Source of the DNA: Gammaproteobacteria bacterium
GTDB taxonomy: Bacteria; Pseudomonadota; Gammaproteobacteria; SZUA-229
Assembly: GCA_029881795.1 (NCBI GenBank)
Contig: JAOULX010000017.1
Span: 1 to 64,000, forward strand
Reading direction: 5' to 3'
DNA: 64,000 nt
Position numbers and translations under genes: made by a program
Notes under the pieces: model-generated
Databases searched by the model: none
What the model was told of the DNA's origin: nothing
The model's input: only the letters and a program-made list of their open reading frames with translations
Part shown: one piece after another, positions 8,417 through 19,955 of the stretch
Position numbering within the stretch: the stretch's first letter is position 1
Layout: each line of letters starts with the position of its first letter

Positions 8417-9105
8417 TGGCTAAATTATCTAAGCGTGCAAAGTTGTTTGCTGAAAAGGTTGATGCTAACAAATCATACGTTATCGAAGATGCGTTTGCGC
8501 TGGTTAAAGAATTGGCGACTGCAAAGTTTTCAGAGTCGATTGATGTTTCGGTTAATCTGGGTATTGATCCGAAGAAATCTGATCAGGTTGTTCGTGGCTC
8601 TACCATTATGCCTAATGGTACTGGTAAGACGGTTCGTGTTGCTGTTTTTGCGCAAGGTGCAAATGCAGATGCGGCAACTGAGGCCGGTGCTGATGTGGTC
8701 GGTTTTGAAGATCTGGCAGAAAGCATAAAAGGTGGTGATCTGGATTTTGATGTTGTTATTGCTTCTCCTGATGCAATGCGTGTGGTTGGTGCATTAGGTC
8801 AGGTGTTAGGTCCACGTGGTTTAATGCCTAACCCGAAAGTAGGCACAGTAACTCCAGATGTGGCAACTGCCGTTAAAAATGCAAAGTCTGGTCAGGTGCG
8901 TTACCGCGCAGATAAGGGCGGTATTATCCATGCGTCGATTGGTAAGGCGGATTTTGAAGTTGCAGCACTGAAAGGTAATCTTAATGCGCTGATTTCTGAT
9001 CTGGTTAAAGCCAAGCCAGCAGCTGCTAAAGGTGTTTATCTGAAGAAGATTGCAGTTTCTTCTACCATGGGTCCTGGTGTTACTGTAGATCTTTCAAGTT
9101 TATAA
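8416..9105 (+). CDS. rplA: 50S ribosomal protein L1
   Basis: 229 aa, about the length of the E. coli protein. It forms the mobile L1 stalk at the ribosomal E site and, in known systems, represses its own operon by binding the rplK leader. Conserved segments [12 protein letters not shown] and [10 protein letters not shown] are present. Translation is coupled to rplK. Confidence 0.98.
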   Translation: MAKLSKRAKLFAEKVDANKSYVIEDAFALVKELATAKFSESIDVSVNLGIDPKKSDQVVRGSTIMPNGTGKTVRVAVFAQGANADAATEAGADVVGFEDLAESIKGGDLDFDVVIASPDAMRVVGALGQVLGPRGLMPNPKVGTVTPDVATAVKNAKSGQVRYRADKGGIIHASIGKADFEVAALKGNLNALISDLVKAKPAAAKGVYLKKIAVSSTMGPGVTVDLSSL

Positions 9106-9117
9106 AAAGTTTTGACC

Positions 9118-9141
9118 GTATAACCTGTCCGCAGGTTATAC
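9118..9141 (+). other. Hairpin between rplA and rplJ
   Basis: GTATAACCTG (9118-9127) and CAGGTTATAC (9132-9141) form a perfect 10-bp stem closed by a TCCG loop, 12 bases after the rplA stop. No T-run follows. It could attenuate readthrough or be an RNase processing site before the rplJ leader. Confidence 0.6.
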
Positions 9142-9144
9142 GTA

Positions 9145-9339
9145 CGTCAAAGACCGTCGGTGGAGCTTGTTAGTGCAATCTCCTTAATTGAATAGTATTT
9201 ATTCTGCCGGCGCAGACGGTAGTCCCGGATTTTTCGGTTCGCCGTAGGTGGGTTATCAGAATCATATGATGAAGATAATCTTTTAATAGGATCGGAGTGG
9301 CTCTTGATGAGTTGTTCCATTCGATCTGGAGAAGTAAAC
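9145..9339 (+). promoter_or_regulatory. L10 leader (autoregulatory mRNA leader of rplJ-rplL)
   Basis: About 195 bases of non-coding sequence precede rplJ. It contains AAAGACCGTCGGTGGAGC and GCGCAGACGGTAG, elements that can pair (ACCGTC with GACGGT). They resemble the known gammaproteobacterial leader to which the L10-(L7/L12)4 complex binds. No reading frame is supported until the rplJ GTG. Confidence 0.65.
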
Positions 9340-9870
9340 GTGGCATTAAATCTCGAAGACAAAAAAAGCATTGTCGCTGAGGTTGCTGCGGTTGCTGCTA
9401 CAGCCCACTCGGCTGTTGCTGCTGAATATAGTGGTTTAACAGTAGGTGAAATGACGGAATTGCGTGAAAAAGCACGTAATGAAGGTGTTTACCTGAGGGT
9501 TGTGAAAAACTCTTTAGCGCGCAGAGCATTTGAAGGAACTGATTTTGAATGTATGGGTGATGACCTTGTAGGTCAGCTTGTACTTGCATTATCGATTGAA
9601 GATCCTGGTTGTGCTGCTCGTGTAGTAAAAGATTTTTCAAAAGCACATGACAAATTAGTCACCAAAATGGTGTCGATCGGTGGGGAGAAGTTGGATGCGT
9701 CAGCACTGGCGCAACTGGCTAGCTTACCGACTTATGATCAGGCAATCAGCATGCTGATGTCGGTTATGAAAGCACCGGTTGAGAAGTTTGTTCGTACTTT
9801 GGCAGAACCGCACGCTAAGATGGTTCGTACTGTTGCGGCAGTTCGTGATCAGAAACAGGCGTCTGCATAA
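9340..9870 (+). CDS. rplJ: 50S ribosomal protein L10
   Basis: 176 aa from the GTG at 9340, preceded by CTGGAGAAG; the product begins MALNLEDKKSIVAEV as in other gammaproteobacteria. An upstream ATG at 9304 lies inside the leader and is rejected. L10 anchors L7/L12 dimers to the stalk base. It is about 11 residues longer than E. coli L10, the difference falling mostly in the central and C-terminal part. Confidence 0.96.
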   Translation: MALNLEDKKSIVAEVAAVAATAHSAVAAEYSGLTVGEMTELREKARNEGVYLRVVKNSLARRAFEGTDFECMGDDLVGQLVLALSIEDPGCAARVVKDFSKAHDKLVTKMVSIGGEKLDASALAQLASLPTYDQAISMLMSVMKAPVEKFVRTLAEPHAKMVRTVAAVRDQKQASA

Positions 9871-9932
9871 TTGTAAATTAAATTGATTTAACCCCGGTTG
9901 AATCGAACTGAAAAGTATATTGGAGAATTATC

Positions 9933-10310
9933 GTGGCTGTATCTAAAGATGATATTTTAGACACTATTTCAAACATGTCTGTAATGGAAGTTGTTGAGTT
10001 AATCGAAGCAATGGAAGAAAAATTCGGCGTATCTGCTGCTGCTGCTGTTGCTGTTGCAGCACCTGCTGCTGGCGGTGACGCTGGTGCTGCTGCTGAGAAA
10101 GAAGACTTCGACGTTGTTATGACTAGCTTCGGCGCTAACAAAGTTGCTGTTATCAAAGCGGTACGTGGTATCACTGGTCTTGGTCTTAAAGAAGCTAAAG
10201 AAATGGTTGAAGGCGTTCCTTCTACTATTAAAGAAGCCGCTCCTAAAGGCGAAGCAGAAGATATTAAGAAACAGCTTGAAGAAGCTGGCGCTGCAGTCGA
10301 TCTTAAGTAA
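9933..10310 (+). CDS. rplL: 50S ribosomal protein L7/L12
   Basis: 125 aa from a GTG preceded by TTGGAGAA. The N-terminal dimerisation domain (about 1-33) is joined by an Ala/Gly-rich hinge (about 34-52) to the factor-binding C-terminal domain, which contains [17 protein letters not shown]. This protein recruits EF-Tu and EF-G to the ribosome. It is acidic and Ala-rich, as usual. Confidence 0.98.
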   Translation: MAVSKDDILDTISNMSVMEVVELIEAMEEKFGVSAAAAVAVAAPAAGGDAGAAAEKEDFDVVMTSFGANKVAVIKAVRGITGLGLKEAKEMVEGVPSTIKEAAPKGEAEDIKKQLEEAGAAVDLK

Positions 10311-10355
10311 TAAGCTTCAGACTTGCTGAATAGCAATATTACTTCAGCTTGAGCA

Positions 10356-10390
10356 AAAGGCTGGTGACGATTATGTCGCCGGCCTTTTCC
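10356..10390 (+). terminator. rplL-rpoB attenuator hairpin
   Basis: A 13-bp stem (10356-10368 with 10375-10387, two G-T pairs, loop GATTAT) ends in CCTTTTCC. In E. coli a partial terminator between rplL and rpoB reduces rpoBC transcription relative to the ribosomal proteins; this stem has the right place and shape. Confidence 0.72.
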
Positions 10391-10460
10391 TGCTTGTGCT
10401 TACAGGGTTTGTAGCGCAAGTTTATATTTAATTGACAATATTTAATTAAGAGGATTCCCG

Positions 10461-13400
10461 ATGGCATATTCCTTTACCGATAAAAAACGCATCCGCAAGG
10501 ATTTCGGTAAACGCGCTGCAGTCGTAGATGTACCTTATTTACTATCGACTCAGATCAAATCCTATCGTTCATTTTTGCAACAGGATCAGTTACCTGATGC
10601 TAGAGATGAATCAGGTTTGCATGGCGCTTTCAAATCGGTGTTTCCGATTGTCAGTTATAACGGTTATGTATCACTCGAATATGTGAGTTACCGTCTTGGT
10701 GAGCCGGCGTTTGATGTTAAAGAATGTCAGTTGCGCGGGATGACATACTCATCACCACTGCGCGTCGTTCTGCGTCTGGTTATCTGCGATAAAGATGCGC
10801 CAGGCAAAAAGAAAGTGGTTAAGGATATTAAAGAGCAAGAAGTTTACATGGGTGAACTGCCTTTAATGACAGATAACGGTACGTTTGTTATCAATGGTAC
10901 TGAGCGCGTTATTGTTTCTCAGTTGCACCGTTCGCCTGGTGTGTTTTTTGATCACGATAAAGGTAAAACGCATTCATCAGGCAAGTTGCTGTATTCCGCC
11001 CGGGTTATTCCTTACCGTGGGTCATGGTTGGACTTTGAGTTCGATCCCAAAGATTCTGTTTTTGTACGTATTGACCGTCGCCGTAAACTGCCGGCTACTG
11101 TTCTGCTGCGTGCATTAGGTTATGGTTCAGAAGAAATTCTGAAGATGTTTTTTGATACTATCGATTTCACAATTGCAAAAGATAAAGTTTCATTTGAAAT
11201 GACACCTGATCGCTTGCGTGGTGAGTCGTTAACCTTTGATATAAAAGTTGGTAAAAAAGTACTGGTTGAAGCGGGTCGTCGTGTCACCATGCGCCATATC
11301 AAAGAAATGGAAGAAGCGAAGGTTACCAAGCTGGATGCACCGCTTGATTATTTGCTGGAAAAAATTCTTGCTCACGACATTATTGATGAATCAACCGGTG
11401 AAGTGTTAGCAGCTGCAAACAGCGAGTTTACAGAAGAGTTAATTGAAAAATTAACCGAAGCAAAAATTAAGTCATTTAAAGTGCTTTATACCAATGATCT
11501 TGATAAAGGTCCTTATATCTCGAATACGCTGGCGATTGATTCAACGACTACGCAGCTTGAAGCCATGGTAGAGATATACCGGATGATGCGCCCCGGCGAA
11601 CCACCAACCAAGGATGCGGCTGAAAATCTGTTTGGCAACCTGTTCTTCGCCTCCGATCGTTATGATCTGTCCGGAGTTGGACGGATGAAATTTAACCGTC
11701 GTCTGGGTCGTGCTGATTCAAATGGTCAGGGTGTACTGTACGATTCAAAATACTTTGCTAGCCGAAAAGATGAAGGCTCTAAAGAACTACTAGAAGAGCT
11801 TGGCGAAACGTCTGATATCTTAGATGTGTTGATGCGTCTGATCGATATTCGTAACGGCAATGATATTGTTGATGATATTGATCATCTGGGTAACCGACGT
11901 ATTCGTTGTGTTGGCGAAATGGCAGAAAACGTTTTCCGTGTCGGCCTGGTTCGTGTTGATCGTGCTGTCAAAGAGCGTCTAACACTGGCGGAATCTGAGG
12001 GCTTGATGCCGCAGGATCTAATTAATGCCAAGCCAGTCGCAGCAGCGGTAAAAGAGTTCTTTGGCTCAAGTCAGCTCTCTCAGTTTATGGATCAGAATAA
12101 TCCATTGTCAGAGATCACGCATAAACGTCGTGTTTCTGCATTAGGTCCGGGTGGTTTGACTCGTGAGCGTGCTGGTTTTGAAGTGCGAGACGTGCATCCA
12201 ACTCACTATGGTCGTTTATGCCCGATTGAAACGCCAGAGGGACCAAACATTGGTCTGATTAACTCACTGGCTGTTTACTCGCAAACCAATAACTATGGTT
12301 TCCTAGAAACACCATACCGAAAAGTGGTTGATGGGCAGGTTACCGATGATGTTGAGTACCTATCAGCGATTGAAGAAAGCAATTATGTAATCGCTCAGGC
12401 CAATGTCAGCGTTGATGCAAAAAATAAAATTACCGATGACATGGTAACGGTCAGGCACAAAAATGAAACCACGATGGCGACACCTGACAAAGTGAATTAC
12501 ATGGATGTCTCGCCAAAGCAGATTGTCTCGGTTGCTGCGTCACTGATTCCTTTCCTTGAGCACGATGATGCTAACCGTGCACTGATGGGCTCGAACATGC
12601 AGCGTCAGGCGGTCCCAACCTTACGTGCTGATAAGCCGGTTGTTGGTACGGGTATGGAGCGTACGGTTGCTATCGATTCAGGTGCGACCGTGGTCGCCAC
12701 CCGTGGCGGTATTATTGATGCGGTCGATGCGTCTCGTATAGTTATCCGTGTCAATGATGCAGAAGCTGTAGATAGTGATTCAATGGTTGATATTTATAAC
12801 CTGACTAAATACACGCGTTCAAATCAGAATACCTGTATTAACCAGAAACCTCTGGTTAAGCTCGGTGATGTTGTGGCGCGCGGTGATGTGCTGGCCGATG
12901 GTCCTTCTACCGATCTGGGTGAGCTAGCGCTGGGTCAGAATATGATGGTCGCGTTCATGCCGTGGAATGGTTATAACTTCGAGGATTCGATTCTGATCTC
13001 AGAACGGGTTGTTGAAGAGGATCGTTACACAACCATTCATATTCAGGAATTAACCTGTGTTGCTCGTGATACTAAACTGGGTTCAGAAGATATTTCTGCC
13101 GATATCCCGAATGTCTCAGAAGGTCTGTTATCAAAACTGGATGAGTCAGGAATTGTCTATATCGGTGCAGAAGTAAAACCGAACGATATTCTGGTCGGTA
13201 AGGTCACGCCTAAAGGTGAGACGCAGCTGACTCCGGAAGAAAAACTGCTGCGTGCAATCTTTGGCGAAAAAGCCTCAGATGTGAAAGATACTTCTTTACG
13301 GGTGCCTTCAAGTGTTGCCGGTACCGTAATCGGTGTACAGGTCTTCACTCGTGATGGTGTTGAAAAAGACAAGCGCGCACTGGAAATTGAAGATGAACAG

Positions 13401-14612
13401 CTGCAGGGTATCCGTAAAGATATCGCTGATCAGTGGCGTATTATCGAAGCGGATATCCAGTCTCGTATTCGTCTTCTGGTAACTGATCAGGTTGCAGCTG
13501 GTGGTCCTGCTGGTCTTAAGTCGGGCGCTAAAGTAACCACTGATTATCTGGATGCTTTGGCAGCAGATAAGTGGTCTGAGATTCGTATGAAAGATGACGG
13601 ATTAAATACTCAGGTTGAGCGGATGACTGCGCAGCTGGCATCGCAGCGCGAGCGCCTAGATGCGTTCTTTGAAGAAAAGAAAAACAAAATCACTGGCGGC
13701 GATGATCTGGCGCCTGGTGTTTTGAAAATGATTAAGGTTTACCTCGCTGTTAAGCGTCGTATGCAGCCAGGTGACAAGATGGCTGGTCGTCACGGAAACA
13801 AGGGTGTTGTTTCCATGATAGTGCCGGTAGAAGATATGCCACATATGGCAGATGGCACAACCGTTGATATCGTGCTTAATCCTTTGGGTGTTCCGTCACG
13901 TATGAATGTCGGTCAGATTCTTGAAACACATCTGGGTATGGCGGCTAAAGGCCTTGGTGTCAAGATCGGCAAAATGCTTGACAGTAATGCTAATGCGGCT
14001 GAAATGCGCGACTTCCTGGGTCAGGTTTATAACCATACCGGTGACGTTAAGCAAGAAAACCTGAATGAGTTTAGCGATGATGAAGTGATGGCGATGTCGA
14101 ATAATCTACGCGGTGGCGTGCCGATGGCAACACCTGTATTTGACGGCGCTGCCGAAACCGATATCCGTGCCATGCTGAAACTGGCAGATCTGTCAGAAAC
14201 CGGTCAGACCACACTGTATGACGGTCGTACTGGTGAACAGTTTGATCGTCCGGTCACGGTGGGTTACATGTATGTATTAAAACTCAATCACTTGGTTGAT
14301 GACAAAATGCATGCGCGTTCTACCGGTCCATACTCTCTGGTTACGCAACAGCCGCTGGGTGGTAAAGCTCAGTTTGGTGGTCAGCGTTTCGGGGAAATGG
14401 AGGTCTGGGCATTACAGGCTTACGGTGCTGCTTATACGCTGCAGGAAATGTTAACCGTGAAATCGGATGATGTAGCCGGTCGTAATAAGATGTACAAAAA
14501 TATCGTTGATGGTGATCATCGTATGGAAGCTGGTATGCCAGAATCCTTCAATGTATTACTGAAAGAGATTCGTGCTCTTGCCATTAACATTGAACTGGAA
14601 CAGGATTCCTGA
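10461..14612 (+). CDS. rpoB: DNA-directed RNA polymerase subunit beta
   Basis: 1383 aa (E. coli 1342), catalytic core subunit. The start ATG at 10461 follows AGAGGA. The rifampicin pocket is wild type ([19 protein letters not shown] then VSALGPGG), so the sequence predicts rifampicin sensitivity. Further landmarks are [12 protein letters not shown], the [13 protein letters not shown] catalytic-region motif and the C-terminal [19 protein letters not shown]. It is about 40 residues longer than the E. coli protein; the extra length appears distributed rather than one inserted domain. It is followed after 74 bases by rpoC. Confidence 0.99.
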   Translation: MAYSFTDKKRIRKDFGKRAAVVDVPYLLSTQIKSYRSFLQQDQLPDARDESGLHGAFKSVFPIVSYNGYVSLEYVSYRLGEPAFDVKECQLRGMTYSSPLRVVLRLVICDKDAPGKKKVVKDIKEQEVYMGELPLMTDNGTFVINGTERVIVSQLHRSPGVFFDHDKGKTHSSGKLLYSARVIPYRGSWLDFEFDPKDSVFVRIDRRRKLPATVLLRALGYGSEEILKMFFDTIDFTIAKDKVSFEMTPDRLRGESLTFDIKVGKKVLVEAGRRVTMRHIKEMEEAKVTKLDAPLDYLLEKILAHDIIDESTGEVLAAANSEFTEELIEKLTEAKIKSFKVLYTNDLDKGPYISNTLAIDSTTTQLEAMVEIYRMMRPGEPPTKDAAENLFGNLFFASDRYDLSGVGRMKFNRRLGRADSNGQGVLYDSKYFASRKDEGSKELLEELGETSDILDVLMRLIDIRNGNDIVDDIDHLGNRRIRCVGEMAENVFRVGLVRVDRAVKERLTLAESEGLMPQDLINAKPVAAAVKEFFGSSQLSQFMDQNNPLSEITHKRRVSALGPGGLTRERAGFEVRDVHPTHYGRLCPIETPEGPNIGLINSLAVYSQTNNYGFLETPYRKVVDGQVTDDVEYLSAIEESNYVIAQANVSVDAKNKITDDMVTVRHKNETTMATPDKVNYMDVSPKQIVSVAASLIPFLEHDDANRALMGSNMQRQAVPTLRADKPVVGTGMERTVAIDSGATVVATRGGIIDAVDASRIVIRVNDAEAVDSDSMVDIYNLTKYTRSNQNTCINQKPLVKLGDVVARGDVLADGPSTDLGELALGQNMMVAFMPWNGYNFEDSILISERVVEEDRYTTIHIQELTCVARDTKLGSEDISADIPNVSEGLLSKLDESGIVYIGAEVKPNDILVGKVTPKGETQLTPEEKLLRAIFGEKASDVKDTSLRVPSSVAGTVIGVQVFTRDGVEKDKRALEIEDEQLQGIRKDIADQWRIIEADIQSRIRLLVTDQVAAGGPAGLKSGAKVTTDYLDALAADKWSEIRMKDDGLNTQVERMTAQLASQRERLDAFFEEKKNKITGGDDLAPGVLKMIKVYLAVKRRMQPGDKMAGRHGNKGVVSMIVPVEDMPHMADGTTVDIVLNPLGVPSRMNVGQILETHLGMAAKGLGVKIGKMLDSNANAAEMRDFLGQVYNHTGDVKQENLNEFSDDEVMAMSNNLRGGVPMATPVFDGAAETDIRAMLKLADLSETGQTTLYDGRTGEQFDRPVTVGYMYVLKLNHLVDDKMHARSTGPYSLVTQQPLGGKAQFGGQRFGEMEVWALQAYGAAYTLQEMLTVKSDDVAGRNKMYKNIVDGDHRMEAGMPESFNVLLKEIRALAINIELEQDS

Positions 14613-14617
14613 TCGGG

Positions 14618-14641
14618 CAGGGCTGTGCTAACACAGCCCTG
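14618..14641 (+). other. rpoB-rpoC intercistronic hairpin
   Basis: CAGGGCTGTG (14618-14627) and CACAGCCCTG (14632-14641) form a perfect 10-bp stem with a CTAA loop, five bases after the rpoB stop. There is no T-tract, so it is probably an mRNA-stabilising or processing element rather than a terminator. Confidence 0.65.
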
Positions 14642-14686
14642 ATTGATTTACTGACGTTTAATCGATTTAACTTTAGGAGATAGGCC

Positions 14687-17600
14687 TTGAAAGATCTGCT
14701 CAAGCTTATAAAGCAACAGGGTCAAATTGAAGATTTTGATGCCATTCGTATTGGTCTTGCATCACCCGATATGATTCGTTCCTGGTCTTACGGCGAAGTG
14801 AAAAAGCCGGAGACTATTAACTATCGTACATTTAAACCAGAGCGTGACGGTTTGTTCTGCGCCAAGATTTTTGGTCCGATCAAAGATTTTGAATGCCTCT
14901 GTGGAAAATACAAGCGACTAAAGCACCGCGGTGTTGTTTGTGAGAAGTGTGGTGTTGAAGTAACGCAATCTAAAGTGCGTCGTGACCGCATGGGACATAT
15001 TGAACTTGCGAGTCCGGTTGCGCATATCTGGTTCTTAAAATCATTACCGTCGCGCATTGGTTTATTGCTGGATATGACGCTGCGTGAAATTGAGCGCGTG
15101 CTGTATTTCGAAGCATTTGTTGTAACCGATCCTGGTATGACAACGCTGGAGCCAAAACAATTACTGACAGACGAAACTTATCTGGAAGCGATTGAAGAGC
15201 ACGGTGATGAATTCGAAGCGCTGATGGGTGCCGAGGCTGTCTTTAAATTATTGTCGCGCCTAGATCTGCAAAAAGAAACAGTCCAGCTTCGTGAAGACAT
15301 GGGAGCGACTAAATCAGAAACCAAGCTCAAGCGTCTTTCTAAGCGCCTGAAACTGGTTGAATCATTCATTCAGTCGGGCAACAAGCCGCAGTGGATGATT
15401 ATGACGATCCTGCCGGTTCTGCCGCCTGATTTACGTCCGCTGGTGCCGCTGGATGGTGGTCGTTTCGCGACTTCTGATCTGAATGATTTATACCGTCGTG
15501 TGATAAACCGTAATAATCGTCTGAAGCGTTTGTTAGAGCTTTATGCGCCAGACATTATCGTGCGTAATGAAAAACGTATGTTGCAGGAATCAGTAGATGC
15601 GTTACTGGATAACGGTCGCCGTGGTCGCGCGATTACCGGTACTAATAAGCGTCCTCTGAAATCACTGGCTGATATGATCAAAGGTAAGCAGGGCCGTTTC
15701 CGTCAAAACTTATTGGGTAAGCGTGTCGATTATTCAGGTCGTTCAGTTATCGTGGTTGGTCCAAAGCTGAAATTACATCAGTGCGGTCTGCCAAAGAAAA
15801 TGGCGCTGGAATTATTTAAGCCATTTATTTTTAGTAAATTGCATCGTCGTGGTTTAGCGACAACGATCAAAGCTGCGAAGAAGCTGGTTGAGAAAGAAGG
15901 TGCGGAAGTTTGGGATATCCTTGATGAAGTGATTCGCGAACATCCTGTTATGCTTAACCGTGCGCCAACTCTTCACAGACTGGGTATTCAGGCGTTTGAG
16001 CCGGTTCTGATTGAAGGTAAAGCGATTCAGTTGCATCCATTGGTTTGTACCGCATTTAACGCTGATTTCGATGGTGACCAGATGGCGGTACACGTGCCAT
16101 TGTCAATCGAGGCGCAGTTAGAAACGCGTGCCCTGATGTTGTCAACTAATAATGTATTGTCACCAGCATCAGGTGAGCCAATTATCGTACCGTCACAGGA
16201 TATCGTACTCGGTCTGTATTACATGACCCGTACTTCAGTTAATGACAAAGGCGAAGGCATGTACTTTGCGGATGTGACTGAGGCGATGCGTGCCTATGAC
16301 GCCGGTGTTGTTTCCATTCAGTCGCTGGTTAAAATTCGAATTCGTGAAGTCTCAAATGATCAGAATGGTGAAAGACAAGTCACTAATAAAATATATGAGA
16401 CTACAGTAGGCCGCGCCATTATTTCAGAATTATTGCCTGAAAGAATTCCGTTTGATGTAGTTGATCGGGATCTGACTAAGAAAGCTATTTCGAATCTGAT
16501 CAATGCCTGCTACCGTCGTGTTGGCCTGAAAGACACGGTTATCTTTGCTGACAAACTGATGTACACCGGGTTTAAATACTCGACTAAAGCGGGTGCTTCA
16601 ATCTGCATCGGCGATATGGTTATACCGGAAGAAAAAGCACCTTTACTGGCAGCGGCTGAAGCCGAAGTGCGTGAAATAGAGGAGCAGTATTCGTCTGGTC
16701 TGGTTACCAATGGTGAGCGCTATAACAAAGTTGTCGATATCTGGTCTCATGCCAATGATCGCGTTGCCAAGGCGATGATGGATAAACTGGGTACTGATGA
16801 AGTTGAAACCAAAGATGGCGAGATGGTTAAACAGCCTTCTTTCAACAATATCTTTATGATGGCCGACTCCGGTGCTCGTGGTAGTGCGGCACAGATTCGT
16901 CAGTTAGCTGGTATGCGTGGTCTGATGGCGAAGCCGGATGGCTCGATCATTGAAACGCCTATTAAAGCAAACTTCCGTGAAGGTCTGGACGTTTTACAGT
17001 ACTTTATATCCACTCACGGTGCACGTAAGGGTCTGGCTGATACCGCACTGAAAACAGCAAACTCAGGATATCTGACGCGTCGACTGGTTGATGTGGCACA
17101 GGATATGGTGGTATCGATTGACGATTGTGGTACCGAGAATGGTCTGACCATGACGCCGATTATTGAAGGTGGTGATGTTGTGCTGCCGTTACATGAGCGT
17201 ACTCTGGGGCGTGTCACAGCGGTGGATGTGTTTAAGCCAGGAACTGAAGAGGTGCTGGTCGAAAAAGGTACCATGCTGGATGAAGCTCTGGTTAATATGC
17301 TGGAAGAAAGCGGTGTGGATGAGCTGCTGGTTCGCTCTGCGATCACCTGTGATGCTGAGTACGGCGTCTGCAAGAAATGCTATGGCCGTGACTTAGGTCG
17401 GGGGCATCTGGTTAATCGTGGTGAAGCGGTTGGTGTCATCGCGGCGCAATCAATCGGTGAGCCGGGTACCCAGTTAACCATGCGTACTTTCCATATTGGT
17501 GGTGCGGCATCGCGTTCGGCGGCAGCTAATAATATTGCTGTTAAAACTACGGGTAGTATGCGTTACCACAATATGAAAGTGGTAAAACAGACAAGTGGAA

Positions 17601-18883
17601 ACTACGTATCGGTCTCTCGGTCAGGTGAAATCGGCGTGGTTGATGATGCTGGTCGTGAAAAAGAGCGTTATAAATTACCATACGGCTCAATCATCTCGAT
17701 AGCGGAAGGCAAATCGGTTGAAGCGGGGCAGATCGTGGCTACCTGGGATCCGCATACGCACCCAATTATTACCGAGGTTGCTGGTCGCGTTCAGTTCGGT
17801 GAGTTTATCGAAGGTATGTCAGTGCAGAAAGAGGCTGACGAGATTACCGGTCTGTCGTCAATAGTCGTTATCGATGCCAAGCAGCGTAGTAGTGCTGGTC
17901 GTGACATGCGTCCAATGGTTAAGCTGGTTGATGTAAAAGGTAATGACCTGATGATTGCAGGCACTGACATTCCTGCACAGTACTTCCTGCCAGGTGGTGC
18001 CATCGTTAACATTACCGACGGTGCTGAAGTGGCGGTTGGTGACGTGGTTGCCCGTATTCCACAGGAATCTTCAAAAACACGTGATATTACCGGTGGTCTG
18101 CCACGGGTAGCTGACTTATTTGAGGCACGTAAGCCAAAAGAATCTGCGATTTTGGCGGAAATCACCGGTATTGTGGGTTTTGGTAAGGAGACAAAAGGTA
18201 AGCAGCGTCTGATGATCACTGATGAAAACGGTGATAGTTATGAAGAGCTGATACCCAAGTGGCGCCACATCAATGCGTTCGAGGGTGAGCGTGTTGTTCA
18301 GGGTGAGGTGCTGGCAGATGGTGAGTTGAATCCGCATGACATTCTGCGCCTGAAAGGTGTTGAGCCGTTGGCAGAGTATCTGGTTAAAGAGATACAGGAT
18401 GTTTATCGTCTGCAGGGCGTAAAGATTAACGATAAGCACATTGAAGTAATCGTTAGACAAATGCTGCGTAAAGTTGATATTCATACCTCTGGTGACAGTA
18501 GCTTCCTGAAAGGTGAGATTCTGGAATATCGTCGTATTGTTGAAGAAAACGAAAAGCTGATTGCAGCAGGTAAGGCGCCGTGTACCTTTGAGCGTGTATT
18601 GCTGGGTATTACGAAAGGCTCGCTGGTTACCGAATCGTTTATTTCTGCGGCATCGTTCCAGGAAACGACGCGGGTTCTGACTGAGGCGGCAGTTCGTGGC
18701 AGCAAAGACGATCTTCGTGGTCTGAAGGAAAATGTTATCGTTGGTCGCCTGATTCCGGCGGGCACAGGACTGGCATTCCATGATGAGCGTCGCAAGCGTC
18801 GTTCGGATTTTGATGCAATGACTGCTCTTGCTGAAGTGACTCCGGTTTCAGATGAAGAAGAATCAGTAACAGAAGATAGTTAA
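14687..18883 (+). CDS. rpoC: DNA-directed RNA polymerase subunit beta'
   Basis: 1398 aa (E. coli 1407). Translation starts at a TTG (14687) preceded by AGGAGAT; the product begins [11 protein letters not shown], matching the family. The zinc ribbon [20 protein letters not shown] lies near residues 70-90, the active-site NADFDGDQM at about 458-466, and the trigger loop region around [20 protein letters not shown] second cysteine cluster (about 815-898) includes [14 protein letters not shown] rare TTG start is notable for such a highly expressed gene. Confidence 0.99.
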   Translation: MKDLLKLIKQQGQIEDFDAIRIGLASPDMIRSWSYGEVKKPETINYRTFKPERDGLFCAKIFGPIKDFECLCGKYKRLKHRGVVCEKCGVEVTQSKVRRDRMGHIELASPVAHIWFLKSLPSRIGLLLDMTLREIERVLYFEAFVVTDPGMTTLEPKQLLTDETYLEAIEEHGDEFEALMGAEAVFKLLSRLDLQKETVQLREDMGATKSETKLKRLSKRLKLVESFIQSGNKPQWMIMTILPVLPPDLRPLVPLDGGRFATSDLNDLYRRVINRNNRLKRLLELYAPDIIVRNEKRMLQESVDALLDNGRRGRAITGTNKRPLKSLADMIKGKQGRFRQNLLGKRVDYSGRSVIVVGPKLKLHQCGLPKKMALELFKPFIFSKLHRRGLATTIKAAKKLVEKEGAEVWDILDEVIREHPVMLNRAPTLHRLGIQAFEPVLIEGKAIQLHPLVCTAFNADFDGDQMAVHVPLSIEAQLETRALMLSTNNVLSPASGEPIIVPSQDIVLGLYYMTRTSVNDKGEGMYFADVTEAMRAYDAGVVSIQSLVKIRIREVSNDQNGERQVTNKIYETTVGRAIISELLPERIPFDVVDRDLTKKAISNLINACYRRVGLKDTVIFADKLMYTGFKYSTKAGASICIGDMVIPEEKAPLLAAAEAEVREIEEQYSSGLVTNGERYNKVVDIWSHANDRVAKAMMDKLGTDEVETKDGEMVKQPSFNNIFMMADSGARGSAAQIRQLAGMRGLMAKPDGSIIETPIKANFREGLDVLQYFISTHGARKGLADTALKTANSGYLTRRLVDVAQDMVVSIDDCGTENGLTMTPIIEGGDVVLPLHERTLGRVTAVDVFKPGTEEVLVEKGTMLDEALVNMLEESGVDELLVRSAITCDAEYGVCKKCYGRDLGRGHLVNRGEAVGVIAAQSIGEPGTQLTMRTFHIGGAASRSAAANNIAVKTTGSMRYHNMKVVKQTSGNYVSVSRSGEIGVVDDAGREKERYKLPYGSIISIAEGKSVEAGQIVATWDPHTHPIITEVAGRVQFGEFIEGMSVQKEADEITGLSSIVVIDAKQRSSAGRDMRPMVKLVDVKGNDLMIAGTDIPAQYFLPGGAIVNITDGAEVAVGDVVARIPQESSKTRDITGGLPRVADLFEARKPKESAILAEITGIVGFGKETKGKQRLMITDENGDSYEELIPKWRHINAFEGERVVQGEVLADGELNPHDILRLKGVEPLAEYLVKEIQDVYRLQGVKINDKHIEVIVRQMLRKVDIHTSGDSSFLKGEILEYRRIVEENEKLIAAGKAPCTFERVLLGITKGSLVTESFISAASFQETTRVLTEAAVRGSKDDLRGLKENVIVGRLIPAGTGLAFHDERRKRRSDFDAMTALAEVTPVSDEEESVTEDS

Positions 18884-18886
18884 TCT

Positions 18887-18920
18887 ATTTAACAGCCCTT
18901 AATCGGGGTAATTGTTAAAT
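18887..18920 (+). terminator. Hairpin downstream of rpoC
   Basis: ATTTAACA (18887-18894) and TGTTAAAT (18913-18920) are perfect inverted repeats, with an inner CCC/GGG pairing. The stem sits just after the rpoC stop but lacks a T-run, so termination would be inefficient or Rho-dependent. Confidence 0.4.
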
Positions 18921-18934
18921 AATCATTTAGCCTC

Positions 18935-18963
18935 TTGACAGAGGCTAGCTAGAAGCATAGTAT
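18935..18963 (+). promoter_or_regulatory. Strong sigma70 promoter of the str operon
   Basis: A consensus -35 TTGACA (18935-18940), a 17-bp spacer and a -10 TAGTAT (18958-18963) are followed by a GC-rich TGTGCGCC discriminator. The predicted start is near 18970, about 95 bases before rpsL. A stem GCGACAG (18973-18979) / CTGTCGC (18990-18996) would form at the very 5' end of the transcript. Confidence 0.8.
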
Positions 18964-19065
18964 GTGCGCCTCGCGACAGGCTGGTTAGTCTGTCGCTTGC
19001 GTTTATGCGTTTAAATTGCGCGTTATATACCTAAATATGTAGCGGGTTTTGGAGAAGAGTGTTCC

Positions 19066-19440
19066 ATGACAACTATTAATCAGTTGGTTCGTAAGCCGCG
19101 TAAGCGCAAGCCAATGAAAAGTAACGTACCGGCGTTGGAAGCATGCCCACAAAGACGTGGTGTTTGTACCCGTGTTTATACAACAACGCCGAAGAAACCA
19201 AACTCAGCGATGCGTAAAGTAGCTCGTGTGCGTCTGACCAGTGGTTATGAGGTCACCAGTTATATCGGTGGTGAAGGTCATAACTTACAAGAGCATTCCG
19301 TGATACTCATCCGTGGTGGTCGTGTAAAAGATTTACCTGGTGTTCGTTATCATGTGGTTCGTGGTAGCCTGGATACACAGGGTGTTGAAGCTCGTAAGCA
19401 AGGCCGTTCTAAATACGGTACTAAACGACCTAAAGGTTAA
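19066..19440 (+). CDS. rpsL: 30S ribosomal protein S12
   Basis: 124 aa decoding-centre protein. The streptomycin-contact region [10 protein letters not shown] is wild type (Lys43 counting Met; E. coli K42), as is [12 protein letters not shown], so no streptomycin-resistance substitution is seen. It is the first gene of the str operon and is followed by rpsG after 11 bases. Confidence 0.98.
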   Translation: MTTINQLVRKPRKRKPMKSNVPALEACPQRRGVCTRVYTTTPKKPNSAMRKVARVRLTSGYEVTSYIGGEGHNLQEHSVILIRGGRVKDLPGVRYHVVRGSLDTQGVEARKQGRSKYGTKRPKG

Positions 19441-19451
19441 CGGATACTGAT

Positions 19452-19922
19452 ATGCCAAGAAGAAGAGAAGTCCCAAAACGCATTATATTGCCAGACCCTA
19501 AATTCGGGAATCTGGTATTAGCTAAATTCATGAATATGATTATGTACAGCGGTAAAAAAGCTGTTGCAGAAAAAATCGTATATGGTGCGCTGGATCATAT
19601 GGCGTCAAAAGGTGCTGCTGCACCAGTAGAAATGCTAGAGAAGGCACTTGAGAATGTGAGTCCTGCGGTTGAGGTTAAGTCACGCCGTGTTGGTGGTGCG
19701 ACATATCAGGTACCTGTTGAAGTGCGTCATTCGCGTCGTCAGACGCTGGCTATGCGCTGGATTATCGATGCGGCGCGTAAGCGTGGCGAAAAGTCGATGG
19801 ATCTTAAGCTGGCTGGTGAGTTGATGGATGCTTCTGAAAGTCGTGGTTCTGCGGTTAAGAAGCGTGAAGATACCCATCGTATGGCTGATGCTAATAAGGC
19901 GTTCGCACATTACCGTTGGTAA
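19452..19922 (+). CDS. rpsG: 30S ribosomal protein S7
   Basis: 156 aa, starting [21 protein letters not shown]7 nucleates assembly of the 30S head and in E. coli represses the str operon through the S12-S7 spacer. Here that spacer is only 11 bases, too short for the E. coli operator, so regulation is probably different. Confidence 0.98.
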   Translation: MPRRREVPKRIILPDPKFGNLVLAKFMNMIMYSGKKAVAEKIVYGALDHMASKGAAAPVEMLEKALENVSPAVEVKSRRVGGATYQVPVEVRHSRRQTLAMRWIIDAARKRGEKSMDLKLAGELMDASESRGSAVKKREDTHRMADANKAFAHYRW

Positions 19923-19955
19923 TAAAACGAGTAATACTAGTATAAGGTTTTAAAA

